Source: Timema cristinae
Lineage: Eukaryota; Arthropoda; Insecta; Phasmatodea; Timematidae
Assembly (NCBI GenBank): GCA_039000515.1
Contig: JBCFYV010000012.1
Location: forward strand, 43,092,355 to 43,156,354
Direction: 5' to 3'
Length of the DNA stretch: 64,000 nt
The notes beneath the pieces were generated by a model. The model was not told the DNA's origin. It did no database searches and worked only from the letters and a program-made list of their open reading frames with translations. Each line of letters begins with the position of its first letter. Position 1 is the stretch's first letter. Shown here piece after piece: positions 26,713 through 39,780 of the stretch. Both the position numbers and the translations under genes were made by a program.

Positions 26713-28615
26713 AATTTCTTATAAAAGAGTTAAATATAGTATACATGTATTTAGATTAAACTATATTTGACACATTAGATTGTCATGCTACAGAAGCAAA
26801 ATTATTGGAGATAATAGTTCATCTAACAAGAAATTAAATTAAACAAGTAAATACTATACCTAGTTTTATAAAATTGGAGTACCTCGTGTATATAATACTC
26901 ATTAGTACATTTTCTAAAACCAGTGACATCTCCTTGTTAGTGAGGTTGGATGCAACGCTGTACGTCCAATAAAAAATAATTAAAACGCTAGTATGAGATT
27001 AATAATTCAATTATATATCTAACAACAGATAGCCACTTATATTGAATACAGCACAATGTTAAGTTTTTTCAAACTGGTTTTAATTTGATATAGTTTGCTT
27101 TGTTTTATTTTACATGAACTTTAACACCTTTTAATATATTCAAATTGGATCGCATTAACGGGTGTTACGATGTGGTGTATGTAAATAAATAAAAAAAAAT
27201 CTCTACGAGTCTTTGCTCCCTATAGGCTACTAAGTTAAGACAAATTACACTAAATGTCATCTGTTAACTCAAGTAAAATAATATATATTTAAACACCATG
27301 CTAATATAGTAGTATGGTACTGTATCCTTATAACATTAATATAAATTTTTATTGAAATGTTTACTTAACTAGATATAAGATGTAGGATACAACTAAATAA
27401 AAAACACTAAGGTATCTTAAATATAGAGTACCTATTATATTACGATCAAACAATGAGAGAGAAAAACGAAAATAATAAATTAACGGTTTATTTAAAAAGT
27501 GTGGTATTTAACCTATTTTGTATTTTAAATGTATTTGTAATTTTAGAATAAACTTACTTATTCACTACCAAATGTTAAACTTTCTAATAGAGAACAGTAT
27601 AAAATAAAAACACACAAATTTCCAATGTAGCCTATACAAAACCAATTTACATTTCGATCATATTTACTTTTGAATATGGTATCTAATACTATTTATAGGT
27701 TAATGCTGGTACAGTTTATAACGATTTCCATTCTAATAAATAAATAATTATCATAATTAATGATTAGTAGACATCAAATTAAATGGATCAATAAATAAAC
27801 AATAGTAAACTACAACCATATTATTTATAAATAAAATACCTGTTTAATTTAGCGATCCATATTCTTCTAAATAAAGTTTATTTTAACAGATACACATTAT
27901 TTTATGACCGATAATCTATTTTTTTAAATATAATCCAAATTATATTGAACTCTTATATCAAATAATATTCATTATAATTGAGAAAGTTAAAAGTTCTACG
28001 TGGGTTCAGTATTGAGGCTAGGAAAACGAATAACGTGCTGAGTCTCAAGCTGCCCGAGCAATACTGCCTGAAAGCGGATGGGAAAGTGTAGTAACCCTCC
28101 CACCACCCTTATTTTATCCCTCATTTCCTCCCTCCTTCGAAACCTGAATATATACGTGGGACCAATATTGTACAAGTCCTATTTGATTCCCCCAGCAATG
28201 GGTCTGGTATTGGACTAGCATTTCATAATGAGCCACCAGGGCCTTGTTTTAAAAAAGGTTCAGCACTTGTAATAAGAGGCAAATTCAGTGGTTTTTAGAT
28301 CAAAATGTTTCCCTCAGATACAAAAGCCAAGTGACTAGTAACTAGTCAGCAAGGGTCGAACGCTGATTTCTAATCAATTATTGTAAATTTAAATTACATT
28401 TTTACACGTTTTGTTGGATAAATTATATTTTAAAAAAATTCTATTTTAATTGTATGTTCATTTGTGATTGTTTCAAAAAGAGGCCTATTTTATCAAAATA
28501 TTAGTTACCTGTGTAGCCACAACAAGTAATGGATGTATCCATGACAAGTGTGGCAAATGTTTGAGAAACGGTTGTACTAAAAAAATATATGTTGCATTGT
28601 TACAACAAATATTAT
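26713..28615. other. AT-rich DNA without a gene
   Basis: No supported gene. A short less AT-rich island at about 28000-28330 has no open frame of note. Confidence 0.45.
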
Positions 28616-28665
28616 TATTGTTATTAGCCCCACGTCTTACTACCCGTTCGGGTTATACGCATACA
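28616..28665 (-). repeat. SINE tail fragment
   Basis: Complement of the shared tail (CGTCTTACTACCCGTTCGGG) next to a short TTA run; no body. Confidence 0.7.
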
Positions 28666-29879
28666 ACAAATAAAACTTTATAATAAGTAAACTATGATGT
28701 TTGCATTACGTGCCATTTATTTATTATACTTTTTACTTAGTATAGCCTAAACAATTTTTCCAATTGGGATAGGACTTCGTATCTAGAGGTTGCCACAAAG
28801 TGTTTTTAAAAGTGTATATTTAAACTTAAAATTAAGGGTAATTTACTGAAGAGCAATAAAGAGAGAAAATTGATTTTCTCAAAAATTGTTCCAACGACTT
28901 TTATTAAATTTCCTTTCTAATTATTGATAAATATTACACACAAAATTGATACTTTCAATTATACTTCAATTTAACTTTAAGTGTTCTGGTTTGATGTGTA
29001 ATTTTTTTTTCCATATTTTCGTAACCCTTTTAGACAATAAACTACTTATCATTGAAAGTATGTAGCTATATATTTATATTAAAAATCTTTTATTTCAAAC
29101 ATTATTTTATAAACTCTAAGATTTTCAAGTTATAGGCAAAAATATATAAATATATATATATATATATATCTGCGTATTACTTGAAAATATTTGATGTATA
29201 TACATTAACTTTACGAACACTAAAGTTAAAGTAGTGCAAGTGTAAGAAAAAAAGTATAACCCGAGATATTGATGGACGTTGATATACCATGGCCCCAGAA
29301 AACTAAAAAGTGAATTTAGCAATGCCATCTTTCTGTGTGTCTGTCTAACCCCAAAATTAATAGTAGTTTAATAAAGAGCAAAAAAAGAGAAAAATCTATT
29401 TTCTCAAAATTGGTTTTAATGATTCTGACTAAAATTCATATCTAGGCCTTGAATAAGATTATAAATAGAATGACTATTTTCATATTCCCATGAAAGTTAC
29501 CTTCAGTGTTCTTTACAGAAGCAGGATATTTCCGTATCTCCACAACTATTTGAAACACTAAATAAATTACTAATGCAAAATTGTAGTACTATTAAGTACT
29601 AAAAATGGAACACTTATGAAAAACTCACGTTATATGTCTGTTTCGGTCTTACTAAGATCTCAATATTTGAACGGCTAGACATATAAAGCCAAAGCTTGGG
29701 TTGGAGATAAATGCTAGCACGCCCACATGAGATGGGTTGCTAACAATTAAGCAAAATGACGAATAACGGAATTTGTGAGACATTAAAAGAAAGATTTTGT
29801 TTAATTTTTACTATTTTTTTCAACCAAGTGTGTGAGGTATTTTTGAAAAGCTTTTACAATGAGCGTTTAAAATATAGGT
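28666..29879. other. AT-rich DNA without a gene
   Basis: Contains a small AT microsatellite near 29140-29170. Segments near 28855-29110 and 29360-29600 share words such as GAGAAAAATCTATTTTCTCA, a decayed direct repeat. Confidence 0.45.
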
Positions 29880-30006
29880 GTGTATATATACATATATATA
29901 CATATATATACATATATATATATATGTATATATATGTATATATATGTATATGTATATATATGTATATATATATGTATATATATGTATATATATATGTATA
30001 TATATG

Positions 30007-30041
<35 letters not shown>

Positions 30042-30240
30042 TATATATGTATATATATGTATATATATGTATATATATATGTATATATGTATACATATGT
30101 ATATATTATGTATATATTATGTATATATATGTATATATATATGTATATATGTATATATATATGTATATATATGTATATATATGTATATATATGTATATAT
30201 TATGTATATATAAAATGTTTTGATATGATAATATATATAT
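29880..30240. repeat. TATATATG/TATATATGTA microsatellite
   Basis: About 360 bp of alternating TATATATG and longer TA runs. Every frame on both strands is open and gives Tyr/Ile/Cys/Met-rich translations, an artefact of the repeat. The variable unit length suggests slippage. Confidence 0.95.
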
Positions 30241-31049
30241 ACATATAAACACATAAGTTAACAAAAGTCTCTTAAACGGGATTTTAAAAATTTTGAGGAA
30301 GATCTTAAAAAAATTAGGAATATGTATGTCTTTTACAGTAAAAATTATTTTATTTATATGCAAATAATACTTTTCAAAATATTGCTCTCAGTACTTTTTC
30401 TCATGAATGCCGCGTGCCGACAACTTTCGATGGAGCAGGACCGCATGGACCAGAAGAGGATGGTTAGCCTAGATACGAAATCCAGATAACCTGCACCGAG
30501 TGCACACTTGATCCTTCATAATGCATACATTAAAAATGCGGTAAGAATGAAAACTAGTCAAACCACGTATATTATTAAGCCACAGAGATAGTGCTGAAAT
30601 TTTTTTACTAACTGTTTTGGCTCCCAGAAAAAAGTTAAAGTTATATTTAATATTAATGAGTACAACTTTGTTTTTTTTATTTTTTTTTCAATAAGTAATA
30701 AACTATCTCACATATAGAGCAGCGTAGCATCCAATATTTCACGTAAAAAAAAATTATTTGAGGTATTTAACTTGCACTTTCTGAACTGAATGATAAAATC
30801 AGGACACAACTTTGATACAATCTGAAAACGTGGAAAAACACAACCTCCCCCGGCCATTATTTCATCACTTTAAAAGGAGAAACACTAATTTCACAAAAGA
30901 TAAAAGTTCCGCTATGTCAGGAATCCAACAAGGGGACATTATATCAGTAGATAAACATGCTATCGATTGAGCTAAACTGTCCCACAATTTTACTGTTAAA
31001 TTAATCCATAAATCATTTTATTGTAGAATTATTGGTTTGGAAATTATTT
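30241..31049. other. AT-rich DNA without a gene
   Basis: No supported feature. Confidence 0.4.
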
Positions 31050-31355
31050 ATTATATTATTATTATTATTGATATTATTACAGCGTCTTACTACCCTTTTG
31101 TGTTATACGCACTTACGCTAATGTGTCAAGGTAGGATGATTATGAGATGAAATGGAGGACCTACAGTTTAACGTGGAATCCGAACTACGGTGGAGGCCTG
31201 TCATTACACACATTCAAAAGTTGTGATTAATACACATCTTGGCAGAGGTGAAGAAAGGGTTTGGCAATCAGATAAATCTGTGCTGGGACCAAGGATTGAA
31301 CCCCGGGTCCTCAGCAAAGAAGTTTGACACCCTACTCATAGACCTCCATATCACC
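31050..31355 (-). repeat. SINE family B, minus copy
   Basis: ATT run, tail complement (GCGTCTTACTACCCTTTTGT), body (AACGTGGAATCCGAACTACG), and head complement with GGATTGAACCCCGGGTCC near 31293. Confidence 0.8.
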
Positions 31356-31799
31356 AGTATACATATAATAAAGGTAACCAATAATTATTTGAGGAGTATG
31401 AGATTTTAACATATAACAAAATACATAATTTATTTGTTCTTGAAATTAACATGGAAGGAGTAATAACTGTTGGCTTACTGCAAGACGTAAATTTTTAGAA
31501 GATGTATTAATGTTAACTGCATTTAAAACTGTCAGTATTTTACTAGTGCATTTATTACTTGATAAAATGAAGTATGTGATCCAAACCTCATTTTATACAA
31601 GCGCCATTTAACTACTATACGCTGTACTCGGAACTTAGCAGCCAGCTAGCACACACAGAACGAACTCTTTATTAATGTGTTTGAATGCCAGGCAAAAAAA
31701 AATTGCTGTTTTTCAGATAACCTTCATTTAGTCAATCTTAAATCAATAGACAAGTATAAAGTATTTAAAGGAATTGCATACACATTCTTGTTGAGAGTT

Positions 31800-32040
31800 T
31801 GTTTCTTACTATCCGTTCTGGTAATACACCTAAGTACTAATTACTCTAAAGGGTAAGGAATTGAGAAAGGTGAATTTAGTGGAAGATAACCAGCATTTAC
31901 GAGGAGGAAGAGTGGAAAACTATTTAGGGAAAACCACCCTCAGTTCACCCGAGCGAGATTCTAGCTTCGATCTCCTCGTCCTCGTCTCTCATCAGTCTAG
32001 CTCAACAAGACACTACACCACCGAGGCGGGTCTGAGAGAT
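31800..32040 (-). repeat. SINE family A, minus copy
   Basis: Tail complement near 31804-31830, body with GGAAAACTATTTAGGGAAAA near 31913, and head complement ending CACCGAGGCGG near 32025. The 69-codon frame at 31861-32070 is SINE sequence. Confidence 0.75.
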
Positions 32041-34789
32041 GTTGGTAATCTCATTGTAGTAAAAACATAAATGATTGAACTTAAAAAGCATGCCCCAAAA
32101 TAATAGACTATAAACACGTATAATATCTGCTCGAAACAAAAAATTAAATATTGTTAACTTATAGTAAACAGAATAACAAAGTATAATATATATTCTAGGA
32201 AATACCGTAAATAATTTATTTTCTACTGAATATGTATTCACGTGGACAAATATTTTCTCAAATTGTCCATTTTCAGTGATGAAACAGGGTTCTAATCTTG
32301 GCCGGAAATATTACTGGACGTATTCTTAAATTGTTTCCCAACTTCCTTCCAAGCAAATTTGATTACATCCTATTTAATTATTTGTATCCTACAAAAATTA
32401 TTTTAGGCGTATAGCCCGTCTGAGTAGTTGAGGCGGTTGAAATAGGTAATATTATGTTAAATATAAATATTATCCTATAGTTCAATCTGGACTATACTCT
32501 CCTCTTCAAGGAAGAACGAAATTTCATCTTCGGTTGCATGGTTTTGCACCAACTATATGGGGTGTACAAGGGGATTATTTAAACCAGATAGACAAATGAT
32601 TAGAATAACAAAAACAGATTTATTATAACAGAAAAATAAAAGATATGATTGATTGCAATATATATATATATACATTGTGAAAAAATAAAAATAAAGTTAA
32701 GGAAAAAAAGTACTTATTTTATTAGCTCAGTTTCACGAGGAACTTAATCTCGGGACCTCTGGATTTAGATAGGCACTTATACTTAAAGTTTATATTATTG
32801 TAATGGAAACAAATTAAAAGGTTATCATTAAATACTAAACAAAAAAACAATGGTTTTATATTATGTGTTTGGTTAATCATGTATTCTGAATTTTTAACCT
32901 GCCTGCGGAGCTCCGTTAATTCACATAACTAGGTTAACACAAATTTTCAAGAAGAAGAAGAAAAAAAAACACAACAACAAAAAAAAACTTTAAACAAAGT
33001 TTGATTTTTGTGTTCTTAAAAATTCTATATTAATATATTTATATAACATTTGTTTTATTGTCAAAGCGATAATTATTATATCTCAATCTTAATTCAATTA
33101 AAATCATTTGATAACAAAAAAACAACCTTTTCCTTACATTTTCAAGGCAAAATAAAACCAACATATATACCTAAGTTCAACCACGTCCAAAATTATGGCA
33201 CAGAAAGTTTATTATTTACCCTTAACCCAATTAGACTTCTTTGAGTCAAACAAAATAGCTACACTGCTACAGCCACCTATTTATTTACTTTTTTTAAAGC
33301 CATCCTCAGTCCCGCAATAGTATAAGAAAATTGAAACTTCTCACCCTAGACAATCTGTAGTCGAGAACTCGATCATATGTACATATCTCTTTATGTTTAC
33401 TGAAAGATATGCATGTCCTCACAATCTCTTCAAGTAGTAATCAAGATCCTGGTGTACATCTTTTATAATCTCAAACTGGTAATAAGTTGTAGAACAAGTC
33501 CTTTTTTTCTTCTTTTCTCATGATTGTAAAAATTTTACATCCCGGCATTAATAATACCACTTATTTTCAACACGACGCCAATAACAAAACAAAAGAACCT
33601 TTTAAAATACACACCAAAGAGGTGATACCATTTAGAAGTAGGAATAATGTTAGAATAGTGACGTATGGATGATTGGAAATAGGGATTATAATTAAAGGGG
33701 ATGGTTTTCTTTGTCACAATATACAAAAACATATATTATAAGTTCCAGATTAATACTGTCTTGTCGCAACACGTGCAAGATCAAATGCAGTAGGCTTAAA
33801 GAGCAATGTTCAACTACAAAACAGTTGTACTGACGCCAGGCTACGGTAAGATGATTCTAAAAGAAAAAATGTGTGATAATTATAAACAAACGTTAACTGG
33901 AAATGATATACATATAGTATTGTTAGCACATTTATAATTTAAACTAGCTTTCTTGATTGGTACAAAAGAAAATTATTTAAGAAACATAGTATAATGAATT
34001 GCAATATAAAGGTTATTTGGTTACATTGGTAGATGGCTAACATACAGGTGTCTACACAAAATAGTACTATGGCCGGTCCTTTCCCTATTGGTACTGCCAG
34101 AGCATTCAATAGTACATATATTTACCCACTCCATGGGGTAAAATACTAATATAATTCATACAAGACTAATACTCAGCTAATAGGTGCCAAACACGGGCAA
34201 AGAGAAAAAAGGTATTATCCGCAAGGACCCCATATGGAAACAAGCGGAGCTCCGCGCTTTACTCACCCAAGCTAATACCACATGCGAAGCGTGGCAACAA
34301 GAACAATTATATACATTGAACACACTAACCCAACTGGTTCCTAAAAAAAGGATAGACAATTTGGTTTTAGCAGTAAAAACAAGTGTGTAATTCTACGGAC
34401 TCAAAAAGAGAAATATCGTGCTCGCTGAGAATAGCAACCATTTGGACTAAGTCCTCATTACATATGGAGCTCAAGGCTCCGATATCGAAGATATATCATA
34501 TTGATACAGGAAAAACACGGCTGCTTGGACCAATATAACAAGTTTGAAGGACTTGAGCAACACTAGAGTTACTGTGACTACATCAACAAGTTGGAATAAT
34601 ACAAAACCAAAATCTAGTCACTCTGACTGAAACAAGAAGTCAAAATAATCGTAATAGTCGCCTCAACTATACTAAGTCTGAAATAAACAATAAGTCAGAT
34701 GGACTTATTAAATAAACAATTTCTAATCTTTTAACTAAACAATAAGTTAGATGGACTTCACCTATATACTTAAGAAATCGGAGAGGATA
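32041..34789. other. Noncoding DNA without a supported gene
   Basis: A decayed SINE tail word occurs near 32405-32430. A 68-codon frame at 34184-34390 has protein-like composition (NTGKEKKGIIRKDP...) and could be a scrap of a retroelement gag, but I recognise no motif and do not call it. Confidence 0.4.
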
Positions 34790-35160
34790 TTCCTTGGTGG
34801 TGCGGTGGTGAGAACCACGTCCAACACATCATGGCCACCAGTTCCTTCGTGAAGAGGTACTTTCCTCGGAGGCGCTGCAATGAGTACCACGCCCAATACT
34901 GCATGGCCACTGGTCCTTTCGTGAAGAGAAGTTTTCCTTAGTGGTGTGGCGGTGATTACCACGCCCAATAATGCATGGCCACCGGTCCCTTCGTGAAGAG
35001 CGTTTTTCCTCGGGGGCACGGCGGTGAGCAACACGCCCAATACTCCAAGGCCACCGGTTCCTTCCTGAAGAAAGGTTTTCCTCAGTGGCACGGTGGTGAG
35101 AACCACGCCCTATACTCCATTGCCACCAGTCTCTTCGTGGAGAGAAGTTCCTTTTTCAAC
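34790..35160. repeat. 67-bp minisatellite, about five to six units
   Basis: Units share GGTGAGAACCACGCCCAATA, CATGGCCACCGGTCCCTTCG and TGAAGAG.AGTTTTCCT blocks. The array is much more GC-rich than its surroundings. Long frames on both strands exist because the unit has few stops; there is no sign of a real protein. Confidence 0.85.
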
Positions 35161-35779
35161 GACGTGATGTGATAGAATAATCTTTTGTAAATCTGAGAGT
35201 ACCTATTTTATACCCTTTTTCTGAATAGAACGGAACAAAAAGAAATAGAGAAAAGATGTAATAACACAGCTGATGATAGAAGCTTGCGGGGTTTGGAAAA
35301 GGGGAGGTTCGAAGACACGCCGACACGGCAGTGGCGCCAGAGGGTCTTGGGAGCGAACCTAACCTAGTTTTAGTTCTTTTATACGACTAGAGATGTAGTA
35401 GGTGGATGTGTTAGGACGCACCCTGTCGCCATTCGTGTTCAATATTATGCTAGAAGGCATGTTGGCGTTATCCGATCCCATCCAGCCACGGTAAGTATTG
35501 AAGCATATTATTCCTGAATGTATTAGCTTTAATTATCTTCTTTGGATTCCACTATTGTAAGTTAGTATTTTTAAGCAGATTTGTATTATTAAAATGATTT
35601 GTAGTATTTTCTATTGAGAGCACGTGGATCATATCCGAGTCCATCCAGTCGTTAACAGTAGGTTATTAAGGATATTAATATTAAATATTTTAAATCTAAT
35701 CCTCTTCTTTGGATTCTGCCAATATAATTATTATAACTTCGTAATTTTACGTATCCTAATTGTGTAGGTGTCAACCTTA
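35161..35779. other. Noncoding DNA with a weak direct repeat
   Basis: Two related segments, at about 35477-35570 and 35636-35730, share TCC ATCCAG and CTTCTTTGGATTC words. A TGGCGCCAGAG word at 35333 looks like a retroelement primer-binding site, but no LTR structure supports it. Confidence 0.4.
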
Positions 35780-36680
35780 CATGATTGACACGCTACACGG
35801 CTGACCCACAAAATCTATTAACTAGGCCTGTCAGTAGTTCCAGGGACTCACAGCAAAAAAAACTTGATTAGACTAATGTTATAACCTAAATACGTCATAA
35901 TTGAAAAAAGCTGCACTGCAATTGCTTATGTGGTTATAACTATCCTAGATAACATATACATAACATCCATCCAAAACTTAAACAGGGACTCGAACCCCAA
36001 AACTCAAGTATATCATGTTAAAATTTGCCTGGTTAATAGCCTACAGACTATAACAAGCTACATCGGAATCGGTTAGCTGCTCCAGAGTTATACACAAATA
36101 TCCGGTTGGTCCTTTACCGAAACTCACAATAAAAATCCTGATTATATCATGTTAAAACATGACTGGAGAACTATTCTACAAAAATAAAACTACATTGCAA
36201 TCGGTCAAGTGGTTCCATAAATATATCAAAATATGCGGATGACACAACATCGAGACTCACACCAAAACACCCAATTATTATACTAAAAAATGCCTTGATA
36301 AATATTCTACAGAATAATAAAAATTACACCACAATAATTATTTGGTTCCATAAATGTATACAAACAATCGGCTGACCCTTCACCGGGACTCACACCGAAA
36401 CAACTGACTATACACTAATACTAATTGAATCTGACTGGATATTGGTCCAGTATAAAAGTAAAAACCGCACCGTAGTCGGTTAATTGGTTCCAGAGATCCT
36501 AAGTTACAGATATATATAAATTCGGCTATTTCTTTCAAGGAAACTCAAATCCTGACTGTATGTATGAAAGATCTTCCCTTAGCAGACATACGAGTGAATA
36601 TAAATAAAAGCACCGCAATCGTTTATGCAGGTCCATATATCTTTTCCAACAAACAGACATTCTTAAAAACAGTATAGTAC
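35780..36680. repeat. Diverged satellite, period about 135-155 bp
   Basis: Six to seven degenerate units share the order GCACCGCAATCGGTTA, TTGGTTCCAGAG, ATTCGGCTGACCC, GGGACTCACACC and CCTGACTATA. The CGGCTGACCC-type anchor recurs near 35807, 35958, 36100, 36235, 36371 and 36525. Divergence between units is high, so the array is old. Confidence 0.7.
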
Positions 36681-38074
36681 TACAATAAATTTTTACTTAA
36701 AAATATTTACTTTCCAAACCTTAAAAAAAGCAGAGATATCGTGTAAACTGTTTTCAAGCTCGTAAACCAAATATAATAATTCTTCTTGATTTTCAATTAT
36801 TTAAACCTCCTCACTCTGAAATTGTGTTGATACTTACTTACGTACGATATTCCCAGTTTTATTGTTTAGATTTCCAGAATTAATTTAATAAAAAACACAT
36901 TAAACATAAAATTTATTAGAAAATCATCGACGTTAATCTTATTAAGCTACAATTTATCTCATTAAGCGTATTTATTAAAACTGTTTACCAATAGTTATAT
37001 TGTGGCCATTATGGTAACATTAAATAAAGTATGGAATCGAACTATGGTCCCACAAACCTATTGTAGCATTTATTTGGAAATATGCTACAAAAGCATATGA
37101 AAAGCAAGTAAACTCACCTAAGGCCCCATTCAGCTGCTCCAACTCACTACGTCCTCCCCGCACAAGACAACAACAACATGCCTCTATCAAACCGACCGAT
37201 CAACCAAAGGAGGAAACTTCATGAACAGCTGACCTGGGCTGACCTGTATGGTGCTCATGCGCAGACTGAAACGTTATGTCGAACCACGTGTTCTAGGATG
37301 TTCTACCAGCTCGGCGAATATTCCTGGGCCATCTATCCATCCCCTCCCTCTGTTCATTGTTCTGTGTTAGCCGTGGTCTATGTTTACCCCTCTTTCCCCC
37401 TATCTGAGCTAGTATAAACATATATAATGGTGTTATTCAAGATGTACAGCACTCTTGTCAGGACTGTCCCCTCGGACACACCTAGGTGTCCAGGACATAT
37501 TAGGAAGGTACTAAATTTGATTTCGGCCTATGTAATTAGAAATCCCTTTTTGACAAGAAATATTCATTGGTCCATATAAATTTATAACGTAAAATCCTTT
37601 ATATTAATTTACTTCGACATGAAGCCTATTTGTTTTGTAAATACTTGTATCTCGTTGCCCATATGGCGCCTACAAGTCATTGTTGCGTAAGAAAAGTATT
37701 ATCCGCGTTGCGGATAATATATAGTTGTATTGACAAAGTAAATACTTATAACTTATGTAACAAGATTAGTGCTTAACAGTGGGACCAGCGTGCTCTCATT
37801 GTTTACCCTGGCTGCGCTCCTTGTTCTCTCTGTCTCCCTCCTTGTCTAGCAGGTAGGTAGTGACCTTCTCACTTGACTGGGGGATTAGGGGGGCCAGAGA
37901 GGTGCGGGGGGAGGACGGAGACACATCTGGAAGAGTCGGGATTCTTTTTATTCTGGACTCCTAACTTTTAGAAATGGAGGATTCCAGAGCCTTAGCTGTC
38001 ACCACCCCTATATAAACAAGCTCAGCGATAGCCGTGCAGAGAGAGAGTGAGTTCAGTTCTTGGCTCTCAACCAG
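36681..38074. other. Noncoding DNA without a supported gene
   Basis: Base composition becomes less AT-rich from about 37100. A 79-codon frame at 37178-37417 shows no recognised motif. No splice-supported gene structure could be built. Confidence 0.4.
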
Positions 38075-38390
38075 TGGGACTGGGTGTGGACCGGCGTGTC
38101 CAGTGTGTGGACCTGCGTGTCCAGTGTGTGGACCTGCGTGTCCAGTGTGTGGACCTGCGTGTCCAGTGTATGGACCGGCGTGTCCAGAGTGTGTGGACCG
38201 GCGTGTCCAGAGTGTGTGGACCTGCGTGTCCAGAGTGTGTGGACCGGCGTGTCCAGAGTGTGTTGACCGGCGTGTCCAGAGTGTGTTGACCGGCGTGTCC
38301 AGAGTGTGTGGACCTGCGTGTCCAGTGTGTGTGGACCGGCCTTTCCAGTGTGTGTGGACCGGCGTGTCCAGTGTGTGAACTGGTGTTTGC
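38075..38390. repeat. 23-24-bp minisatellite, about 13 units
   Basis: The unit is close to GTGTGGACCGGCGTGTCCAG plus AGT or TGT. Each unit contains TGGAC and GTCCA, so single strands could form small hairpins. Frames on both strands are open through the array and give Cys/Pro/Val-rich or His/Thr-rich translations; these are repeat artefacts. Confidence 0.9.
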
Positions 38391-39454
38391 GTATCGCGGG
38401 TCATCGCAGTGTATCGTGTGCGGGACAAGTGTTGGACTAAGTACACGGGTGATGTAGACATTTATTGTTACTGTGTTAATGAACATGTTTGTGACTGTAT
38501 TTAAGTATTTGAATAGTTATTAGCTGTTTTAGAGTTGTTAATTTATTTATTTAATTTACTTATATATCTGTGCTCTATTCGTTAATTTAAGTTACAGACT
38601 TGTTTAAGGTTATTTTTTTATTCTATTTAATTACTTGTTTAGTTATAATTAATTTAGATATATAGTTAATCAGTGTGTGTATGTGTGGTAATTTTAATAA
38701 TTACAACCTTGAATATTCCGTGGGCATTTTTATTCGTGTTTGGTCGGCAACCTACCCCAATATCTCTAAAAGAACTCGTGGTTCACACATTCACGTGTGA
38801 ACGGCCTGTGACCCTCCCAGGTCACGTGCGCGCCCCCACGTTACACTTATTTCCCGTAAGGCAGGGAAAGTTTGTTATTGCTAATTGTGTCGTTGTTATG
38901 AACAAGGTTTTAATACAGTATAGCTCATACGACACCTTAAGCTTGGATTATTATTGTTGGGTTAAGAATGTATTTATTTGCGTGGCAGATAAAATATTAT
39001 AATATCGCCAAAATTGATACTTGTAACTTATTGCCCGTAAGTCAGGGAAAGTTTGTTGTTACCAGTTATAATGTTTAGAACGTATGGATAATATTATGAT
39101 AAATTGCAACCAATTCATGATTACTAAAATGTAGTGCAATCTTGGTTACGTCTCACATGACGCATATTCTGTTCAAAATTTATTATCTTCATCAATAAAA
39201 CCAAAATGTCATTATTTGACATATATTCTTTTTTTCAAACTTTAAATATGTCCCCGATATATATATATATATATTAGAATAGTTGGAGTGTGAGTTCGTG
39301 GAAACCGAGGGTGAATAGACTTGTGTCGGCCTATTCACTTTTTGTTTTTATCCTTTCGGCTCCTCTGCCAGTTATTGTGTTTTTTTTATGGTTAATTGTA
39401 TGTTGTGCGCCAGCCTTAATCTTCTGGGAAGACTAAGGGCGGTGTTACACTATA
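38391..39454. other. Left flank of the Polinton, noncoding
   Basis: Contains two similar words about 180 bp apart, CCCGTAAGGCAGGGAAAGTT near 38853 and CCCGTAAGTCAGGGAAAGTT near 39034, and an AT run near 39258. No supported gene. Confidence 0.4.
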
Positions 39455-39460
39455 GACAGT
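39455..39460. repeat. Target-site duplication, left copy (GACAGT)
   Basis: The six bases GACAGT immediately before the left terminal repeat are repeated exactly after the right end at 56221-56226. Six-base duplications are diagnostic for Polinton/Maverick integration. Confidence 0.95.
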
Positions 39461-39600
39461 AGTAGTAAGAGGGTGACTATATCCAGTTTTACGTCACTGT
39501 TATTAAAATAATATTGACTGCGTCTGTAAGTGACGCCAGGCTTTAGTGAGTGATGTCAGCCTGTGTGTGTGTGTGTGTGTGTGTGTATGGTGACGTTCCG
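39461..39600 (+). repeat. Left terminal inverted repeat
   Basis: About 140 bp matching the complement of 56084-56220 with small differences: a longer GT run near 39562-39586 and a GATGTCAG variant. It ends at GGTGACGTTCCG. Confidence 0.93.
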
Positions 39601-39780
39601 AGAGGGTGACTATATCCAGTTTTACGTCACTGTTATTAAAATAATATTGACTGCGTCTGTAAGTGACGCCAGGCTTTAGTGAGTGAGGTCAGCCTGTGTG
39701 ACGTTCTGGACGTCTCATTAGACTGTTTATAAAATAATATTGACTGCGTCTGTGAGTGACGCCAGACTTTAGTGATGTAA
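39601..39780 (+). repeat. Tandem partial copies of the left terminal repeat
   Basis: 39601-39710 repeats the terminal repeat from its sixth base (AGAGGGTGACTATATCCAG) almost exactly but lacks the GT run. A third, shorter copy (AAAATAATATTGACTGCGTC) follows at about 39731-39775. The right end has no such duplication. Confidence 0.9.

Noticed and set aside
29756..30363. Five long frames rich in Tyr, Ile, Cys and Met on both strands
   Set aside because: They are translations of the TATATATG microsatellite, open in every frame because the repeat lacks stops.
34762..35172. Opposing frames of 114 and 65 codons
   Set aside because: Products of the 67-bp minisatellite, whose unit length nearly preserves frame.
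35323..35350. Retroelement primer-binding site (TGGCGCCAGAG)
   Set aside because: No LTR pair and no gag-pol frame around it.
37961..38486. Frames of 68-166 codons with repeated CGPACP or HTGHAGP patterns
   Set aside because: They come from the 23-24-bp minisatellite and run on both strands; no conserved non-repeat part.
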